64,000 nucleotides of DNA from Allosediminivita pacifica (lineage in GTDB: Bacteria; Pseudomonadota; Alphaproteobacteria; Rhodobacterales; Rhodobacteraceae). The position numbers and the translations under genes were made by a program. Below the pieces are notes generated by a model that saw only the letters and a list, made by a program, of their open reading frames with translations, was not told the origin of the DNA and did no database searches. Each line of letters begins with the position of its first letter. Position 1 is the first letter of the stretch. The stretch lies in assembly GCF_003054175.1 (NCBI RefSeq), contig NZ_QBKN01000025.1:1-64000 (forward strand). The letters run 5' to 3'. Below, in pieces: positions 15,456 through 24,406 of this stretch.

Positions 15456-17333
15456 ATGCTCCACGTTCTCGACCTGATGGAGCCCGAGGAAACCGTCGGC
15501 AACCTCTGGCACGACATGGCGTCCCGCTGGGGTGCAGCGGAAGGCGATGCCGCGCGTGCGGTGACCTTCGAGGAGATCCGCCGCTCCGTCGCCACGCTGT
15601 TCCGGGCGCTCGGCGGTGCGGCGGGGGTGGAGATCGTCCCTGCGCCACTTGTCACCTCGGACCACCGGACGGACCGCTTGCGCCGGATCGGCACCCCGCG
15701 CGACCGGGCACACATCGCGGATTTCGATGGCGACCGCCTTCGCCTGCCGCCGGTGATCGACCTCTTTCCCACGCGTGACCTCAACCGGGCCTGCTACCTT
15801 TGGCTGGGGGCACTTGCCTGCTTCGTGGAGATCCCCGCACCCCGTTCCGACCCACTCGCCGCCGACCGAACCGAGATCGCGGCGCTGGCCGCGGCCTCGG
15901 ACCGGGCGTATTCGGCCTGCCCCGGACTGCGCCGCGCCCATGACAGCCTGTGCCGGCATCTTGTCCGGCACAGGCATCGCAGCGGCCTGCCGCGTTGCGA
16001 GGCGGGCGTGGAGCGCCTGATCCTCGACCAGCTTACAGGCGCCTCGGATGCGGAGGAATGCCTCGACTGCCCTGCCCCACGCGGCTATCGCTCCTACGCG
16101 CCGGTGCCGCTCTGGCTGCGCCTGCGCCATGCCACGAAGGCCGCGAAGGGCGCGGCGGAGGAACCGCAGGCCCCCGGCGCCGCCATGGCCGTACCGACCC
16201 GCAAGGACGCCCGTCGCGAGGCGCGGGACCAGGCCGACCGCAACGACAGCTTCATCATCCACCGCTTCGAATCCATCATGTCCTGGGCGGAAAGCCTCAA
16301 CATCAACCGCATGGTGGACGACGACGACCAGGACAACGCCGCCAAGGCGGCCGAGGACCAGGACCACCTGACCCTGAGCCAGAACCTCAAGCGGGCGGCC
16401 ACGCGGCTGCGGCTGTCGCTCGATCTCTCACCGCAGGACGCCGAGCACGAACGGCTGGCGGGCAAGTTCACCTACCCCGAGTGGAACCGGCGTACGGGTG
16501 ACTACATGCCCGGCCATACCCGCGTGCTCGAGGTCGAGGCGAAACCGCGCCAGCAGTACGCCCCCGACCCCAAGCTGGTCGCCCGGGTCAAGCGGCAGTT
16601 CGCGCCGCTGCATCCCCGCCGGGTCATCCTGCCCCGGCAAATCGACGGCGATGACCTCGACCTCGATGCCGTCGTCACATCGCGCACGGACATATCCTGC
16701 GGGCGGGAAGGTTCGGACCGCGTCTGGCAGGCCAGCCGCCCGATGGCGCGCGACCTTTCCGTGGCGATCCTCATGGATTGCTCCCGCTCGACCGAAGCGG
16801 CAATCGGCGACACTTCGGTGATCGAGGTCGCCCGGGAAGCGCTGTCCTCGCTGGCAGAGGGCATCGACACCGCCGGCGATCGTCTGGGGATCTGGGGCTT
16901 TTCGTCTCTGCGCCGGGACCGCGTGTTCCTGCACCGCGCCAAGACGTTTCAAGAACCGATGAGCCACGCCGTCACGGCCCGGATCGGCGGACTGAGCCCG
17001 GGCCATTACACCCGTCTCGGCGCGGCGATCCGGCACGCCTCGGCCCAACTGGCCGAAGAAGGTGCGAGCCGCCGCCTGCTGCTGGTCCTGACGGACGGCA
17101 AACCCAACGATCTCGACCACTATGAGGGCCAGCACGGCATCGAGGACAGCCGCATGGCCGTTCGCGAGGCCCGCGCGCTGGGACAGGCCGTGCACGGCGT
17201 GATCGTGGACGCCGACGGGCAGGACTGGTTCGCGCGCATCTTCGGGCGAGCCGGTTTCACCCTTCTGCCCGACCCGGCGCGCCTGCCTCGCGCCCTGCCC
17301 GAAATCTACCAGACCCTGACCATGGAGAGCTGA
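15456..17333 (+). CDS. norD: Nitric oxide reductase activation protein NorD
   Basis: This large NorD/CbbO-type protein (625 residues from ATG 15456; a GTG at 15447 overlapping norQ is an alternative) has a C-terminal von Willebrand factor A domain with MIDAS motif DCSRS in VAILMDCSRSTEAA and later LTDGKPNDLDHYEG. The middle is charged and low in complexity around residues 240-310. It partners NorQ in maturing NorCB. The N-terminal MLHVLDLMEPEETVG matches the family and favours the ATG. Confidence 0.94.
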   Translation: MLHVLDLMEPEETVGNLWHDMASRWGAAEGDAARAVTFEEIRRSVATLFRALGGAAGVEIVPAPLVTSDHRTDRLRRIGTPRDRAHIADFDGDRLRLPPVIDLFPTRDLNRACYLWLGALACFVEIPAPRSDPLAADRTEIAALAAASDRAYSACPGLRRAHDSLCRHLVRHRHRSGLPRCEAGVERLILDQLTGASDAEECLDCPAPRGYRSYAPVPLWLRLRHATKAAKGAAEEPQAPGAAMAVPTRKDARREARDQADRNDSFIIHRFESIMSWAESLNINRMVDDDDQDNAAKAAEDQDHLTLSQNLKRAATRLRLSLDLSPQDAEHERLAGKFTYPEWNRRTGDYMPGHTRVLEVEAKPRQQYAPDPKLVARVKRQFAPLHPRRVILPRQIDGDDLDLDAVVTSRTDISCGREGSDRVWQASRPMARDLSVAILMDCSRSTEAAIGDTSVIEVAREALSSLAEGIDTAGDRLGIWGFSSLRRDRVFLHRAKTFQEPMSHAVTARIGGLSPGHYTRLGAAIRHASAQLAEEGASRRLLLVLTDGKPNDLDHYEGQHGIEDSRMAVREARALGQAVHGVIVDADGQDWFARIFGRAGFTLLPDPARLPRALPEIYQTLTMES

Positions 17334-17334
17334 C

Positions 17335-17514
17335 ATGAAACGCATCACCAGCCTTGCCCTCGCACTCACCCTGCCGGGCGCAGCCCTCGCCGAGACCTTC
17401 GACCGCCCCATACCCCAACCCCAGACCGAAGCGGCGGAATTCTGGTTCCTGATCGGCTCGATCGCGCTAATCGTCTCGCTCGGGGCGGTGCAATGGCTGG
17501 TCAGCCGGCGATGA
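17335..17514 (+). CDS. Small secreted/membrane protein of the nor operon
   Basis: This 59-residue protein has a signal-like N-terminus (MKRITSLALALTLPGAALA), a short Pro-rich linker (FDRPIPQPQTEAAE) and one membrane helix (FWFLIGSIALIVSLGAVQWL) ending in RR. It starts one base after the norD stop and its stop overlaps the next start. Its position suits a small Nor/Nir accessory such as the NnrT-region proteins of Rhodobacter, but I cannot assign it to a family. Its function is unknown. Confidence 0.7.
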   Translation: MKRITSLALALTLPGAALAETFDRPIPQPQTEAAEFWFLIGSIALIVSLGAVQWLVSRR

Positions 17515-17741
17515 GACCCGCGCGCAAACCCTCACCCCGCCTTCTTGCCGGGCTCTACCCTTTCGGCGCGGGCGCCATGGGCCTGAACCTGTTCTTCGCC
17601 TCGCTGATCGGGACGTGGCTGGGCTGGCCGGCGCTCTCGCCTTGGCAGGCTGCCGCCGGGGGGCTGGTCGTCGGCGCACCTGCTACCTATGCCTTCGCCG
17701 GCCACATCGTGCGGCTGATGGAACAGGCGGAGGACAGATGA
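17511..17741 (+). CDS. Small two-helix membrane protein of the nor operon
   Basis: This 76-residue protein has a basic N-terminus (MRPARKPSPRLL) and two hydrophobic segments (GAGAMGLNLFFASLIGTWLG and AAAGGLVVGAPATYAFAGHI). It sits between the 59-residue protein and nnrU with ATGA-type overlaps at both ends, so all three are co-translated with norD. Rhodobacter has a small gene, nnrT, at a comparable place. The resemblance is positional and I do not claim homology. Confidence 0.7.
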   Translation: MRPARKPSPRLLAGLYPFGAGAMGLNLFFASLIGTWLGWPALSPWQAAAGGLVVGAPATYAFAGHIVRLMEQAEDR

Positions 17742-18433
17742 CTGGTTGGAGTGAATACGCACTGGCGCTGGCGCTCTTCGTGGCAAGCCACTTCCTGCCA
17801 CGGCTGGGCGGTCTGCGTGAGCGGTTGATCGGCGCTTTGGGGCGAAGGGTCTACTTCAGCCTCTACGGACTGTTGTCCATCGTGTTGCTTATCTGGGTCG
17901 TTTCTGCCGCGATCCGCGCGCCCTATGTCGCGCTCTGGCCACAGCTTCCCTGGACCCGCTGGGTGCCGAACATCGCAATGCCGATCGCCATGGTCCTCGC
18001 GACCTGCGGCATCGGCCTGCGCCAGCCCTTTACGCTGGGCGCCCGGCGTGGCGCCGCCTTCGATCCTGCGAAACCCGGCTTTGCAGCCGTTTCTCGCCAT
18101 CCGCTCTTCCTTGCCCTCGCCCTCTGGGCCGGGGCGCATCTGATACCGAACGGCGCGCTCGCCACGGTGATCCTCTTTGGCAGCTTCCTCGGCATGGCGC
18201 TTGTGGCGATTCCGGCCTTCGACGCGCGGGCGCGACGGTCGCTCGAACCGAATGAAGCCGAGGCCTTCTTTGCCCGGACCGCGATCCTGTCCCCCGCGCC
18301 TTTGCTGCGCGGTGACTGGCTGCGGGCGAACGGACGCAGGATGGCCTTTCGCGCGGCCGTAGGACTTTTCCTGTGGCTCGCTCTGCTGCACCTTCACACC
18401 TTGGTCATCGGCGTCTCACCCTTCCCGGTCTGA
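17738..18433 (+). CDS. nnrU: NnrU family membrane protein
   Basis: This 231-residue integral membrane protein of the NnrU/isoprenylcysteine methyltransferase-like fold has about six hydrophobic segments. Family stretches include FVASHFLPRLGGLRERLIGA, SLYGLLSIVLL, FAAVSRHPLFLALALWAGAHL and LEPNEAEAFFARTAILSP. NnrU is needed for normal nitrite/NO metabolism in Rhodobacter, but its chemistry is unknown. It is coupled to the preceding small gene by an ATGA overlap and ends the norCBQD-nnrU transcript. Confidence 0.92.
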   Translation: MTGWSEYALALALFVASHFLPRLGGLRERLIGALGRRVYFSLYGLLSIVLLIWVVSAAIRAPYVALWPQLPWTRWVPNIAMPIAMVLATCGIGLRQPFTLGARRGAAFDPAKPGFAAVSRHPLFLALALWAGAHLIPNGALATVILFGSFLGMALVAIPAFDARARRSLEPNEAEAFFARTAILSPAPLLRGDWLRANGRRMAFRAAVGLFLWLALLHLHTLVIGVSPFPV

Positions 18434-18435
18434 TA

Positions 18436-18449
18436 TTGATCCGGCGCAA
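18436..18449 (+). promoter_or_regulatory. Hybrid FNR/NnrR box upstream of hemN
   Basis: TTGATCCGGCGCAA has an FNR-type left half (TTGAT) and an NnrR-type right half (CGCAA) spaced by four bases. Its centre is only about 41 bases before the hemN ATG, so a class II promoter would start transcription almost at the start codon. Confidence 0.55.
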
Positions 18450-18483
18450 AGAGCGAGGCGCCGGAAAGCTGCATACCGTGCAC

Positions 18484-19839
18484 ATGAAACAGATCGACCG
18501 CCTCAGATCCCTCGGCCTCTTCGAGGCCCGGGTGCCCCGCTACACCTCCTATCCCACCGCGCCCGTCTTCTCGCCCGAGGTCGGCGCCGCGCAGCAGACC
18601 AAAGCCCTCGCCGCGCTGGACCCGGCAGAGCCCGTGTCGGTCTACATCCACATCCCGTTCTGCGAGCGGCTATGCTGGTTCTGTGCCTGTCGGACCCAGG
18701 GCACCAAGACGCTCAGCCCGGTGGAAAGCTACCTGGGCACGCTTGAGCAGGAGCTTGCCCTGATGGCCGAGACATTGCCCGAAGGGCTGCGCATGGGCCG
18801 GATGCACTGGGGCGGCGGTACGCCGACGATCCTGCCACCGGCCATGATCCACCGGCTGGCGCAAGCGGTGAAGGCGGTGATCCCGCCCACCGAAGACTGG
18901 GAGTTCTCGGTCGAGATCGACCCGACCATGGTGGACCGCGAGAAGATCGCAGCCCTGGCGGCCGAAAGCATGAACCGCGCAAGCATCGGCATCCAGGATT
19001 TCGATCCGCTGGTTCAAAAGGCCATCGGACGGTTGCAACCCTTCGACATCACACGCGCCTGTGTCGACGATCTGCGCGCGGCAGGCATACGTTCGCTGAA
19101 TGCGGATCTTGTCTACGGACTGCCGCATCAGGATGCCACACGGCTGGATGACACCGTCTCGAAGGTGCTCGATCTCGGCCCCGACCGCATCGCACTTTTC
19201 GGCTACGCCCATGTGCCGTGGATGTCGAAGCGCCAGACACTCATCGACGAAGAGGCGCTGCCGAAGGAAATGGAGCGTTACATGCTGTCCGAACTGGCGT
19301 CGCGCCGCTTTCGCGAGGCGGGGCTGGAAAGCATCGGCATCGACCACTTCGCCAAACCGGGTGACGGACTGGCGATCGCGGCGCGGACAGGGCGCCTGCG
19401 CCGCAATTTCCAGGGCTACGTGGATGACAGCTGCGCCACGCTCATCGGTCTCGGGGCCTCGTCGATTTCGCGGCTGCCAACCGGCTACATCCAGAACGCC
19501 GCCGCCACGCCCGCCTATGTCGAGCGGATCGAGGCCGGCCAGCTGGCGGGCGCACGCGGCCACGTGATGACCGAGGACGATCTGCTGCGCGCCCGCGCGA
19601 TCGAGATGATCATGTGCGAGTTCCGGCTGGACCTCGAAGACCTGCGGGCCGACCACGGAGACGCAGCAGACCGCCTGCGCCCCGAGATCGCCCTGCTGCG
19701 TGACCGCTTCGGCGACATGGTCGAGGTCACCGGCGAAACGCTGACGATCCGGCCCGAGGGACGGGCACTGACGCGCATCGTTGCCAAGCATTTCGATGCA
19801 CACGTGCCGGAAGGGGCGCGCTACAGTCAGGCATCGTGA
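18484..19839 (+). CDS. hemN: Oxygen-independent coproporphyrinogen III oxidase HemN
   Basis: This 451-residue radical SAM enzyme makes protoporphyrinogen IX without oxygen, supplying heme for NorCB under denitrifying conditions. The cluster motif is Cys60, Cys64, Cys67 (PFCERLCWFCAC) with the extra Cys69 usual in true HemN. The HemN motifs WGGGTPT, NRASIGIQDF and YGLPHQ and the HemN C-terminal domain are also present. The frame is open upstream to 18373, but MKQIDRLRSLGLFEARVPRYTS matches the family start. It lies 50 bases after nnrU behind its own Crp/Fnr-type box. Confidence 0.95.
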   Translation: MKQIDRLRSLGLFEARVPRYTSYPTAPVFSPEVGAAQQTKALAALDPAEPVSVYIHIPFCERLCWFCACRTQGTKTLSPVESYLGTLEQELALMAETLPEGLRMGRMHWGGGTPTILPPAMIHRLAQAVKAVIPPTEDWEFSVEIDPTMVDREKIAALAAESMNRASIGIQDFDPLVQKAIGRLQPFDITRACVDDLRAAGIRSLNADLVYGLPHQDATRLDDTVSKVLDLGPDRIALFGYAHVPWMSKRQTLIDEEALPKEMERYMLSELASRRFREAGLESIGIDHFAKPGDGLAIAARTGRLRRNFQGYVDDSCATLIGLGASSISRLPTGYIQNAAATPAYVERIEAGQLAGARGHVMTEDDLLRARAIEMIMCEFRLDLEDLRADHGDAADRLRPEIALLRDRFGDMVEVTGETLTIRPEGRALTRIVAKHFDAHVPEGARYSQAS

Positions 19840-19872
19840 GGCGCCGGCAAGCAAACATGCTGACATGGCTGA

Positions 19873-19898
19873 ACGCCCGGCGGTCCGCCGCCGGGCGT
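19873..19898. terminator. Hairpin between convergent hemN and nirV
   Basis: An 11-bp perfect stem ACGCCCGGCGG/CCGCCGGGCGT with a 4-base loop lies midway between the two convergent stop codons. It can serve both strands, though neither side has a long T-run. Confidence 0.65.
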
Positions 19899-19911
19899 CC
19901 TTGCTGACAGC

Positions 19912-20730
19912 TCAGAACAGGGGCCACACGCGTGGCGCCTCACGTACCAGACGGAACCCCAGGTGGTCCGGCGGCAGACCGACGGCGCAGCCGCCGACGC
20001 TTGCATCGCGCACGAAGTCGATGATCGCCGCGCGGTGACGCCCGCCCGCGATACGGACGCCGCAGTAGCTGTCCGTCACGGTCACGCTGCCATCGCGGGA
20101 AATCTGGCCGTTTTCCATGCAGCCATCAGTCCATTCCCAGATGTTTCCGCCCATGTCGGCAATCCCCAGAGAGTTCTCGCCGAACGCGCCGGCGGGCCGA
20201 ACCGAAAGGCTGGCGGAGCCGCGCAGCAAGGCACCGTTCTGGTAGCTTTCCAGCATCCGGCGCCCGGGATCGCGCGCCTCGGGGGTCGCGGCCACGTCAC
20301 CGTAGCGTTCTGCAGCGGCAAGCTGCCACTCCGTCTCTGACGGCAGGCGCCACCGGTCTCCGGTTTTCTCGGAGTACCAATCGGCAAAGTCCGTCGCATC
20401 CCTCCAGTTCACCTGGGTCTGCGGCAAGGCCCCGCCCCTTGCGGACACCTCCGCGCAGGCTCCCTCGACAACGCAGACCGCGTACTGGTCCCGGCTCACC
20501 TGGTGCTTCATGATCTCGAACCCGTCCACATTGACTGTCTCGAGGCGCGGGGTCCGGGCCTTGCCCTCGAACGAGAAATTGCCGAGCGGCCGCCATTCGA
20601 CCTCACCGGCAGGGACGGCCACTGTCTGCGGCTCGGCAAAGGGCGGCGGCGTCTCTTTGCGTGACAACGTGCCGACGACCGCCAGAACACCGATGGCCGA
20701 GACAGTGGCGAAAAGGGCAAGCGCTCGCAT
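19912..20730 (-). CDS. nirV: NirV, formylglycine-generating-enzyme-like protein
   Basis: The protein has 272 residues from ATG 20730, which follows GGAGGATGTC. An N-terminal signal anchor (ALALFATVSAIGVLAVVG) is followed by an FGE-sulfatase (SUMF1) domain: VDGFEIMKHQVSRDQYAVCV, WRLPSETEWQLAAAERYGD, GIADMGGNIWEWTDGCMENG and C-terminal LGFRLVREAP. NirV genes accompany nirK in Rhodobacterales; the molecular role is unknown and it is not required to be a true FGE. It lies 81 bases after nirK, behind a strong terminator that probably lowers its expression. Confidence 0.92.
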   Translation of the reverse strand: MRALALFATVSAIGVLAVVGTLSRKETPPPFAEPQTVAVPAGEVEWRPLGNFSFEGKARTPRLETVNVDGFEIMKHQVSRDQYAVCVVEGACAEVSARGGALPQTQVNWRDATDFADWYSEKTGDRWRLPSETEWQLAAAERYGDVAATPEARDPGRRMLESYQNGALLRGSASLSVRPAGAFGENSLGIADMGGNIWEWTDGCMENGQISRDGSVTVTDSYCGVRIAGGRHRAAIIDFVRDASVGGCAVGLPPDHLGFRLVREAPRVWPLF

Positions 20731-20749
20731 GACATCCTCCATTCAAAGC

Positions 20750-20782
20750 AAAAAGAGGCGGCCGGTGCATGCCGGCCGCCTC
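20750..20782 (-). terminator. Intrinsic terminator between nirK and nirV
   Basis: GAGGCGGCCGG (20755-20765) pairs perfectly with CCGGCCGCCTC (20772-20782) around a 6-base loop. On the minus strand it is followed by five T (complement of 20750-20754). It ends most nirK transcripts 20 bases before the nirV start. Confidence 0.85.
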
Positions 20783-20811
20783 CAGAAGTGTGCCTCGGAA
20801 CGGCGCAGGCC

Positions 20812-21960
20812 CTATGGCAGGGCTGACTTGCCCTCGTAGGCGGCATTGTACTCGGTCGGCGCCTGCACCTGCTCCATCAGGTCGTTGTTCCACTCGCCTT
20901 CGACCACCACGTGAGCCGTCGCGCCAAGGTTCACGGCTTCGATCAGATTGTGGTTCACGTAGGCGTAGACACCCGGCTGCCGGAACTCGTAGAGCGCCGC
21001 TCCGGCGGACCCGCCGCGGATGAACCAGGTTTCCAGGTCACGCTCGGGCGGGTTGGCGAACTTGCCCGTCTCCCACACGAGGTCGCCGTGCCCGCCGATC
21101 AGGTGCGGGCGGCTGTCGCGGTTGGCCTGGCTGTGGACGAACAGGACCTTCTCGCCCTGATTGGCATGCAGCGCTCTGTCCCCGGTAAGCGACCCGACCT
21201 TGCCATTGAAGACCACATGGCTCGGGATCAGCCCATTCATCACCTCGAGCGTGTCGGGATAGCTTTCACCCACGTCCGAGAAGCGCTTGTAGTCCCCGTT
21301 TTCATCCTTCGGGACATAGAAGTCGTTCTCGCCGATGTAGTACACGCGGTCATAGCTGACCGGGTTGCCCTTTTCGTCCTTCAGCCCGTCGCGGGGCAGG
21401 ACCATGATCGCGCCCGACATGCCGCTGACGACGTGCCAGGGGATCATCGGGCCGCCCGGGGCGCAGTGGTAAACGAAGGTACCAGCCCGCGTCGCCTTGA
21501 AGCGGAGCGTGGTCTTCTCGCCCGGGTTGACCAGCGTGAGCGACCCGCCACCCAACGCGCCCGTCGCGGCGTGGAAGTCGATGTTGTGCTGCATCAGGTT
21601 TTCTGGCGAGTTGTAGAGCGTCAACTCGACGTAGTCGCCTTGGTGCACCACCATCATCGGGCCGGGGATCGAACCGTTGAAGGTCATCGCCTGAAGGTAG
21701 GCGCCGCTATCGACTTCGACCTCCTTCTCGACGATCTGCATCTCGAACTCGACGATCCGCGGTTCTGCCGGGGCGCTCTGTTCATGCTCATGCACCATCG
21801 GTGGACGGACCAGCCTGCGTTTGACACGCTGAAGGTTAGACAGATCGACAGATTCCGCTATCGAGGTGTCCATGATCTCCTCGGCTTTGGCATTGATGGC
21901 GAGGAAAGGCGCCGCGGCTGCGCCAGCGGCCCCGATCAATGCAGCTCTTCTCGTAAGCAC
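20812..21960 (-). CDS. nirK: Copper-containing nitrite reductase NirK
   Basis: This 382-residue periplasmic enzyme reduces nitrite to NO. A twin-arginine-type signal ([20 protein letters not shown]) is followed by two cupredoxin domains. Type 1 copper ligands are His125, Cys166, His176 and Met181. Type 2 ligands are His130, His165 and His337 (YVNHNLIEA). The catalytic Asp128 (HNIDFH) and His286 ([10 protein letters not shown]) are present. All active-site residues are intact and the sequence is of the class I (Alcaligenes/Rhodobacter) type. An NnrR-like box lies 65 bases upstream, and pseudoazurin encoded nearby is the likely electron donor. Confidence 0.97.
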   Translation of the reverse strand: MLTRRAALIGAAGAAAAPFLAINAKAEEIMDTSIAESVDLSNLQRVKRRLVRPPMVHEHEQSAPAEPRIVEFEMQIVEKEVEVDSGAYLQAMTFNGSIPGPMMVVHQGDYVELTLYNSPENLMQHNIDFHAATGALGGGSLTLVNPGEKTTLRFKATRAGTFVYHCAPGGPMIPWHVVSGMSGAIMVLPRDGLKDEKGNPVSYDRVYYIGENDFYVPKDENGDYKRFSDVGESYPDTLEVMNGLIPSHVVFNGKVGSLTGDRALHANQGEKVLFVHSQANRDSRPHLIGGHGDLVWETGKFANPPERDLETWFIRGGSAGAALYEFRQPGVYAYVNHNLIEAVNLGATAHVVVEGEWNNDLMEQVQAPTEYNAAYEGKSALP

Positions 21961-22024
21961 GTCCTGTCTCCTTCGGGATCACGTTGCTGTTGAGAAGAGG
22001 ATAGCCAAACCGGATCTCGGGACT

Positions 22025-22038
22025 TTGCGCAGGAGCAA
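22025..22038 (-). promoter_or_regulatory. NnrR-type box upstream of nirK
   Basis: TTGCGCAGGAGCAA matches TTGCG-N4-CGCAA with one mismatch in the right half. Its centre is about 71 bases before the nirK ATG, consistent with a -41.5 site and a leader of about 30 bases. Confidence 0.7.
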
Positions 22039-22575
22039 ATAGATCCACGATTGAAGCTAGGTGATCGGCATTCATGTCGGGCCCTGTTGGTGAGTCCTGG
22101 GGGCAAGCACGCGGCGTGATCGGAAAGCAGCGGCCCTCGCTAGCGCCGGTACCGGTCTCAATGCGGCTAGTCGGGATTCCTCGTGCCCAGCAGCTTGGCG
22201 CTGTCCGCTTCGCGGGGATGGTGGCGGGTCGATCTTTCCTTTGCCCCACCAGGTGACGCGGATCAGCACCATCGAGATACTCCTTCAGTATCTGGACGTG
22301 TTTTTCGGGGCTTCCGAGAATGGCGCTGCCGAATGTGAAGCCTGCTTAACCGTTTGCCCCCGAGATTCCTGCTGCATCCTGGCGACATTCCGAAACGGCG
22401 GGCAGCCGCCAGCCGAGCATCGCATGCTCATTAAGCAAGCCACTGACTGAACGCACACGAAACGCGCAAAACCGAGCTGCCACCCCGACGCTGCGTCCGC
22501 ACGAAGCGTTCTGGGTTGAGCACACCGTTCTACTGAGTGAACGGTGATCGTTATAAAGAACAGGGAGTTTTACAG
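22039..22575. other. Interval between nirK and the NMT1-type ABC operon
   Basis: No gene is supported here. A minus-strand open frame from 22272 (MVLIRVTWWGKGK...) begins plausibly but has no recognisable family and degrades into low-complexity residues. A plus-strand frame at 22241-22450 is equally weak. The promoters of the divergent nirK and ABC operons must lie within this interval. Confidence 0.5.
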
Positions 22576-23613
22576 ATGAACAATCATCACTTGAACCGCC
22601 GCGCCGTGCTGGGAGGCTTTGCCGCGGCCGGTGCCGCCACGGCCTTCCCCGGCCTGTCCCTCGCCCAGACCGGACCTCTCGAGGTCGGATCCGTGGAGGT
22701 CATCAGCGTCCGGGACCCGCAACACTCCGGCCAGCTCGCACTTGCGCTGGAGAACGGCTTTTTTGCCGACGAGGGACTCGAGGTCACCCCGAACTACACG
22801 GTGAACGGCCCCGACCTGCCCAGCTTGGCGGCAAGCGGCCGGGTCAAGGTGCTGTTCTCGGCCATGGAACAGGTTGCTTCGCTGCGCCTGCGCGGTCTGG
22901 ACTTCCGCTGGATCATGAAGCTCTCGGACATCTCGAATACGCAAGGCGTGGTCATCGGGAACAACTCGGGCATCGAAACTCCCGTCGATCTCGCCGGCAA
23001 GCGGGTGGGCATGTACGCGGGCGCCTCGGTGGAACTGGCGATCGAGAACATGTGCAAGGACCACGGCGTCGACTTCTCGTCGCTCCGGTTCATCAACATG
23101 GAACCGCCCGAACAGGCAATTGCGCTGATGCAGGGCGACATCGATGTCATGGCCTGCTGGGAGCCCTATGTCGCAAATGCCGCACGCAGCGGTGGACGGC
23201 TCTACTTCACCGGCAGCCAGTCCTACGTCGAGGATGCCCAAACCCCCAAAGACGTGAACTGGCTTTACCTGGCGACCGGGCTGACGACCTCGGGGGATTT
23301 CCTCGAAGAAGCCCCCAACACGCTCAAGGCAATGATGCGTGCGATGATACGCGCCAACGAGATCATCATCAACGATCCCGCAGCGGCCGTTGACCCCATC
23401 GCGCGCGGTCTTGGCATTCCGACCGACGGTCTCGAAGGTATCCTGAAGGCGAACGACTATCGTCCCGACCTCGATCAGAGACTTGCGACAGGCTACCCGG
23501 ATTACATCAAGTGGGCCGTCGAGCGCGGTTTCCTCGATGAATTCGTGCCGCTCGATGACATCGTCGATACGTCGCTCCTGTCAGAGGTAGCGCCTGGCTC
23601 AGTGAAGATCTGA
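22576..23613 (+). CDS. NMT1/SsuA-type ABC transporter substrate-binding protein
   Basis: This 345-residue precursor has a Tat-like signal ([20 protein letters not shown]). It belongs to the NMT1/THI5-like family that binds nitrate, sulfonates, pyrimidines or aromatic acids: [50 protein letters not shown] and [14 protein letters not shown]. The ligand cannot be predicted from this alone. It starts with ATG 22576 after AGGGAG; the frame is open 39 bases further. It heads an operon of transporter and catabolic enzymes, so its substrate is probably their substrate. Confidence 0.9.
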   Translation: MNNHHLNRRAVLGGFAAAGAATAFPGLSLAQTGPLEVGSVEVISVRDPQHSGQLALALENGFFADEGLEVTPNYTVNGPDLPSLAASGRVKVLFSAMEQVASLRLRGLDFRWIMKLSDISNTQGVVIGNNSGIETPVDLAGKRVGMYAGASVELAIENMCKDHGVDFSSLRFINMEPPEQAIALMQGDIDVMACWEPYVANAARSGGRLYFTGSQSYVEDAQTPKDVNWLYLATGLTTSGDFLEEAPNTLKAMMRAMIRANEIIINDPAAAVDPIARGLGIPTDGLEGILKANDYRPDLDQRLATGYPDYIKWAVERGFLDEFVPLDDIVDTSLLSEVAPGSVKI

Positions 23614-23620
23614 GGCGGTC

Positions 23621-24406
23621 ATGACGGCACAGATATCCATCCAGGGCCTGACCAAGACCTTCCCGGGGCGGAACGAAAGCGCGGATTTCACCGCGCTTTC
23701 GGACATTTCCCTCGAAATCCCGGCGAACGAGTTCGTCTGCCTCCTAGGGCCAAGCGGCTGCGGTAAGTCCACACTTCTCGGGTTGGTCGCCGGCCACGAA
23801 AAGTCGAGCGCGGGCGGCATCACGGTGGCGGGGACGCCCGTCACGGGCCCTGCGGCCGAGCGTGGAATGGTCTTCCAGCAATACGCGCTTTTCCCTTGGT
23901 ACACGGTGGAGCAGAACGTGCGGCTGGGCCTTCGGATCAAGCGGCTCTCCTCATCCGAACAGGCCGAGCAGACCGAACGCATGCTGCGCGCCGTGAGCCT
24001 GTGGGATCATCGCGACAAGTTTCCGCGCGAGCTTTCGGGCGGCATGAAGCAGCGGGCAGCCATCGCACGGACGCTGGCAATCGATCCCGACGTCCTTCTC
24101 ATGGACGAGCCCTTCGGCGCCCTGGACGAGCAGACCCGCAACCGCCTTCAGGACGAACTGCTCGCCATCTGGCAGGGAAGCCGCCGCACCGTCGTCTTCG
24201 TGACGCATAGCGTGCAGGAAGCGGTCACGCTGGCCGATCGCGTAGTTGTCATGGGCCGGGACAAGGGCCGCATCGTCGCCGACCTGCGCATATCCCTAAA
24301 GCGCCCCCGAGACCGGATGAGCGTGGAGTTCGTCGAAGCAGAGCGAGAGGTCAGCGCCTGCCTCGCTCGCGCTGAAGCGTCCGACCCGGCCGACAGGGCC
24401 GCATGA
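23621..24406 (+). CDS. NitT/TauT-type ABC transporter ATP-binding protein
   Basis: This 261-residue ATPase has Walker [11 protein letters not shown]-loop region [13 protein letters not shown], signature [15 protein letters not shown], Walker [13 protein letters not shown] and the switch histidine in [11 protein letters not shown]. It belongs to the SsuB/TauB/NrtD group, which matches the NMT1-type binding protein upstream. It begins seven bases after that gene and overlaps the permease start by four bases. Confidence 0.94.
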   Translation: MTAQISIQGLTKTFPGRNESADFTALSDISLEIPANEFVCLLGPSGCGKSTLLGLVAGHEKSSAGGITVAGTPVTGPAAERGMVFQQYALFPWYTVEQNVRLGLRIKRLSSSEQAEQTERMLRAVSLWDHRDKFPRELSGGMKQRAAIARTLAIDPDVLLMDEPFGALDEQTRNRLQDELLAIWQGSRRTVVFVTHSVQEAVTLADRVVVMGRDKGRIVADLRISLKRPRDRMSVEFVEAEREVSACLARAEASDPADRAA

